This document shows positions 63,595 to 64,000 of a stretch of DNA of 64,000 nucleotides, in pieces (the first letter of the stretch is position 1; each line of letters starts with the position of its first letter). Below the pieces are notes generated by a model. It worked only from the letters and a program-made list of their open reading frames with translations. It was not told the origin of the DNA and searched no databases. The position numbers were made by a program, and so were the translations under genes. Origin of the DNA: Thalassotalea insulae (GTDB lineage: Bacteria > Pseudomonadota > Gammaproteobacteria > Enterobacterales > Alteromonadaceae); contig NZ_BSST01000001.1 of assembly GCF_030161395.1 (NCBI RefSeq), positions 1,612,001-1,676,000 on the forward strand, written 5' to 3'.

Positions 63595-64000
63595 ATGGAA
63601 CAGATAATAAATGCAAAAGTTGCAGTTATTGGTCTTGGTTATGTCGGTTTACCTTTAGCCGTAGAGTTCGGCAAAAAGTTCAACACCATAGGTTTTGATA
63701 TTAATCAGCAACGAGTAGATGAACTTAATCAGGGATATGATCGGACCTTGGAAGTTGAAAACAACGAGCTTTCTTCAGCCAAACAGTTATCCTGCTCGAA
63801 TCGCCCTGAAGATATTCAAGGCTGTGACTATTATATTGTCACTGTACCGACCCCAATTGATGATCATAAACAACCAGATTTAACGCCATTACAAAAAGCA
63901 TCTGAACTATTGGGTAAGGTCATTGCAAAAGATTCCATCGTAATTTATGAGTCTACCGTTTATCCTGGAGCAACAGAAGAAGCTTGTGTTCCTATTTTAG
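63595..64000 (+). CDS. TviB/WbpO-like UDP-HexNAc 6-dehydrogenase (partial, runs off the window)
   Basis: Translation from the ATG at 63595 reads MEQIINAKVAVIGLGYVGL..., with the NAD motif GLGYVGLPLAVEFG (about 14-27) and the tracts TVPTPIDDHKQPDL and YESTVYPGATEE. The TVPTPID...QPDL form is that of UDP-N-acetyl-glucosamine/galactosamine dehydrogenases (TviB, WbpO, WbpA) rather than of Ugd. About 135 codons are present out of roughly 425. GGAG lies 5 bases upstream of this ATG; an ATG one codon earlier is less well spaced. It suggests an aminouronic-acid polysaccharide locus continuing to the right. Confidence 0.88.
   Translation, partial: MEQIINAKVAVIGLGYVGLPLAVEFGKKFNTIGFDINQQRVDELNQGYDRTLEVENNELSSAKQLSCSNRPEDIQGCDYYIVTVPTPIDDHKQPDLTPLQKASELLGKVIAKDSIVIYESTVYPGATEEACVPIL

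Noticed and set aside
1..64000. tRNA, rRNA, CRISPR, insertion sequences or prophage
   Set aside because: No cloverleaf, repeat array, transposase or phage gene was seen on reading both strands.

Overview
The window looks like chromosomal DNA of a marine gammaproteobacterium of the Alteromonadales, most likely Colwelliaceae (Colwellia/Thalassotalea type). This rests on low GC (near 40 % by eye), an argininosuccinate lyase fused to an acetyltransferase, and gene orders shared with Escherichia coli and Vibrio. The assignment is inference; no ribosomal RNA gene is present to settle it. I saw no tRNA, CRISPR array, insertion sequence or prophage. About 57 protein genes pack the window densely.

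Layout. 1-6 kb: birA and murB, then a three-gene polysaccharide export set (Wzc-like kinase, short Wza-like exporter, outer-membrane barrel). 6.4-15.3 kb: a complete arginine regulon, argCBFGH(A)A on the minus strand and argE divergent, with ArgR-box-like sites between argC and argE and before argG. 15.3-16.8 kb: an unrecognised conserved-looking gene with a degenerate HD-like motif. 16.9-21.2 kb: metB-metL facing metJ, with two clusters of tandem 8-bp met boxes. 21.2-24.2 kb: malic enzyme and purA around a 413-bp gap that carries a Fur-box-like sequence. 24.3-35.8 kb: the classical yjeT-hflC-hflK-hflX-hfq-miaA-mutL-amiB-tsaE-nnr cluster with queG divergent. 35.8-41.2 kb: an operon of a very large membrane protein shaped like a hybrid sensor kinase but without its catalytic residues, a DUF1289 protein, and a response regulator with TPR-like repeats whose phosphoacceptor aspartate is alanine. 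41.4-45.4 kb: DUF4442, orn, and rsgA-psd-glycerophosphodiesterase. 45.5-47.8 kb: BlaI-type repressor plus M56 peptidase with a TonB-type C-terminus. 47.8-52.5 kb: a Cpx-like envelope stress module (spy/cpxP-like gene, CpxR box, cpxR, cpxA), pldB and fieF. 52.7-59.3 kb: trmL, gpsA-secB-grxC-yibN, and gpmM-envC-yibQ, an arrangement also known from E. coli. 59.4-64 kb: the start of what looks like a surface polysaccharide locus (ugd, UDP-sugar epimerase, serine protease, patatin, and a TviB-type dehydrogenase cut by the window edge).

How the genes work together. Most are housekeeping: amino-acid synthesis under ArgR and MetJ, RNA and tRNA modification (Hfq, MiaA, TsaE, QueG, TrmL, Orn), ribosome assembly (RsgA), membrane protease control (HflKC), cell separation (AmiB, with its activator EnvC encoded elsewhere in the window) and envelope stress. 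The least explained parts are the apparently phosphotransfer-dead kinase/regulator pair, the HD-like gene beside argE, the Fur-like site with no iron gene, and the two N-acetylglutamate synthase domains in one operon.
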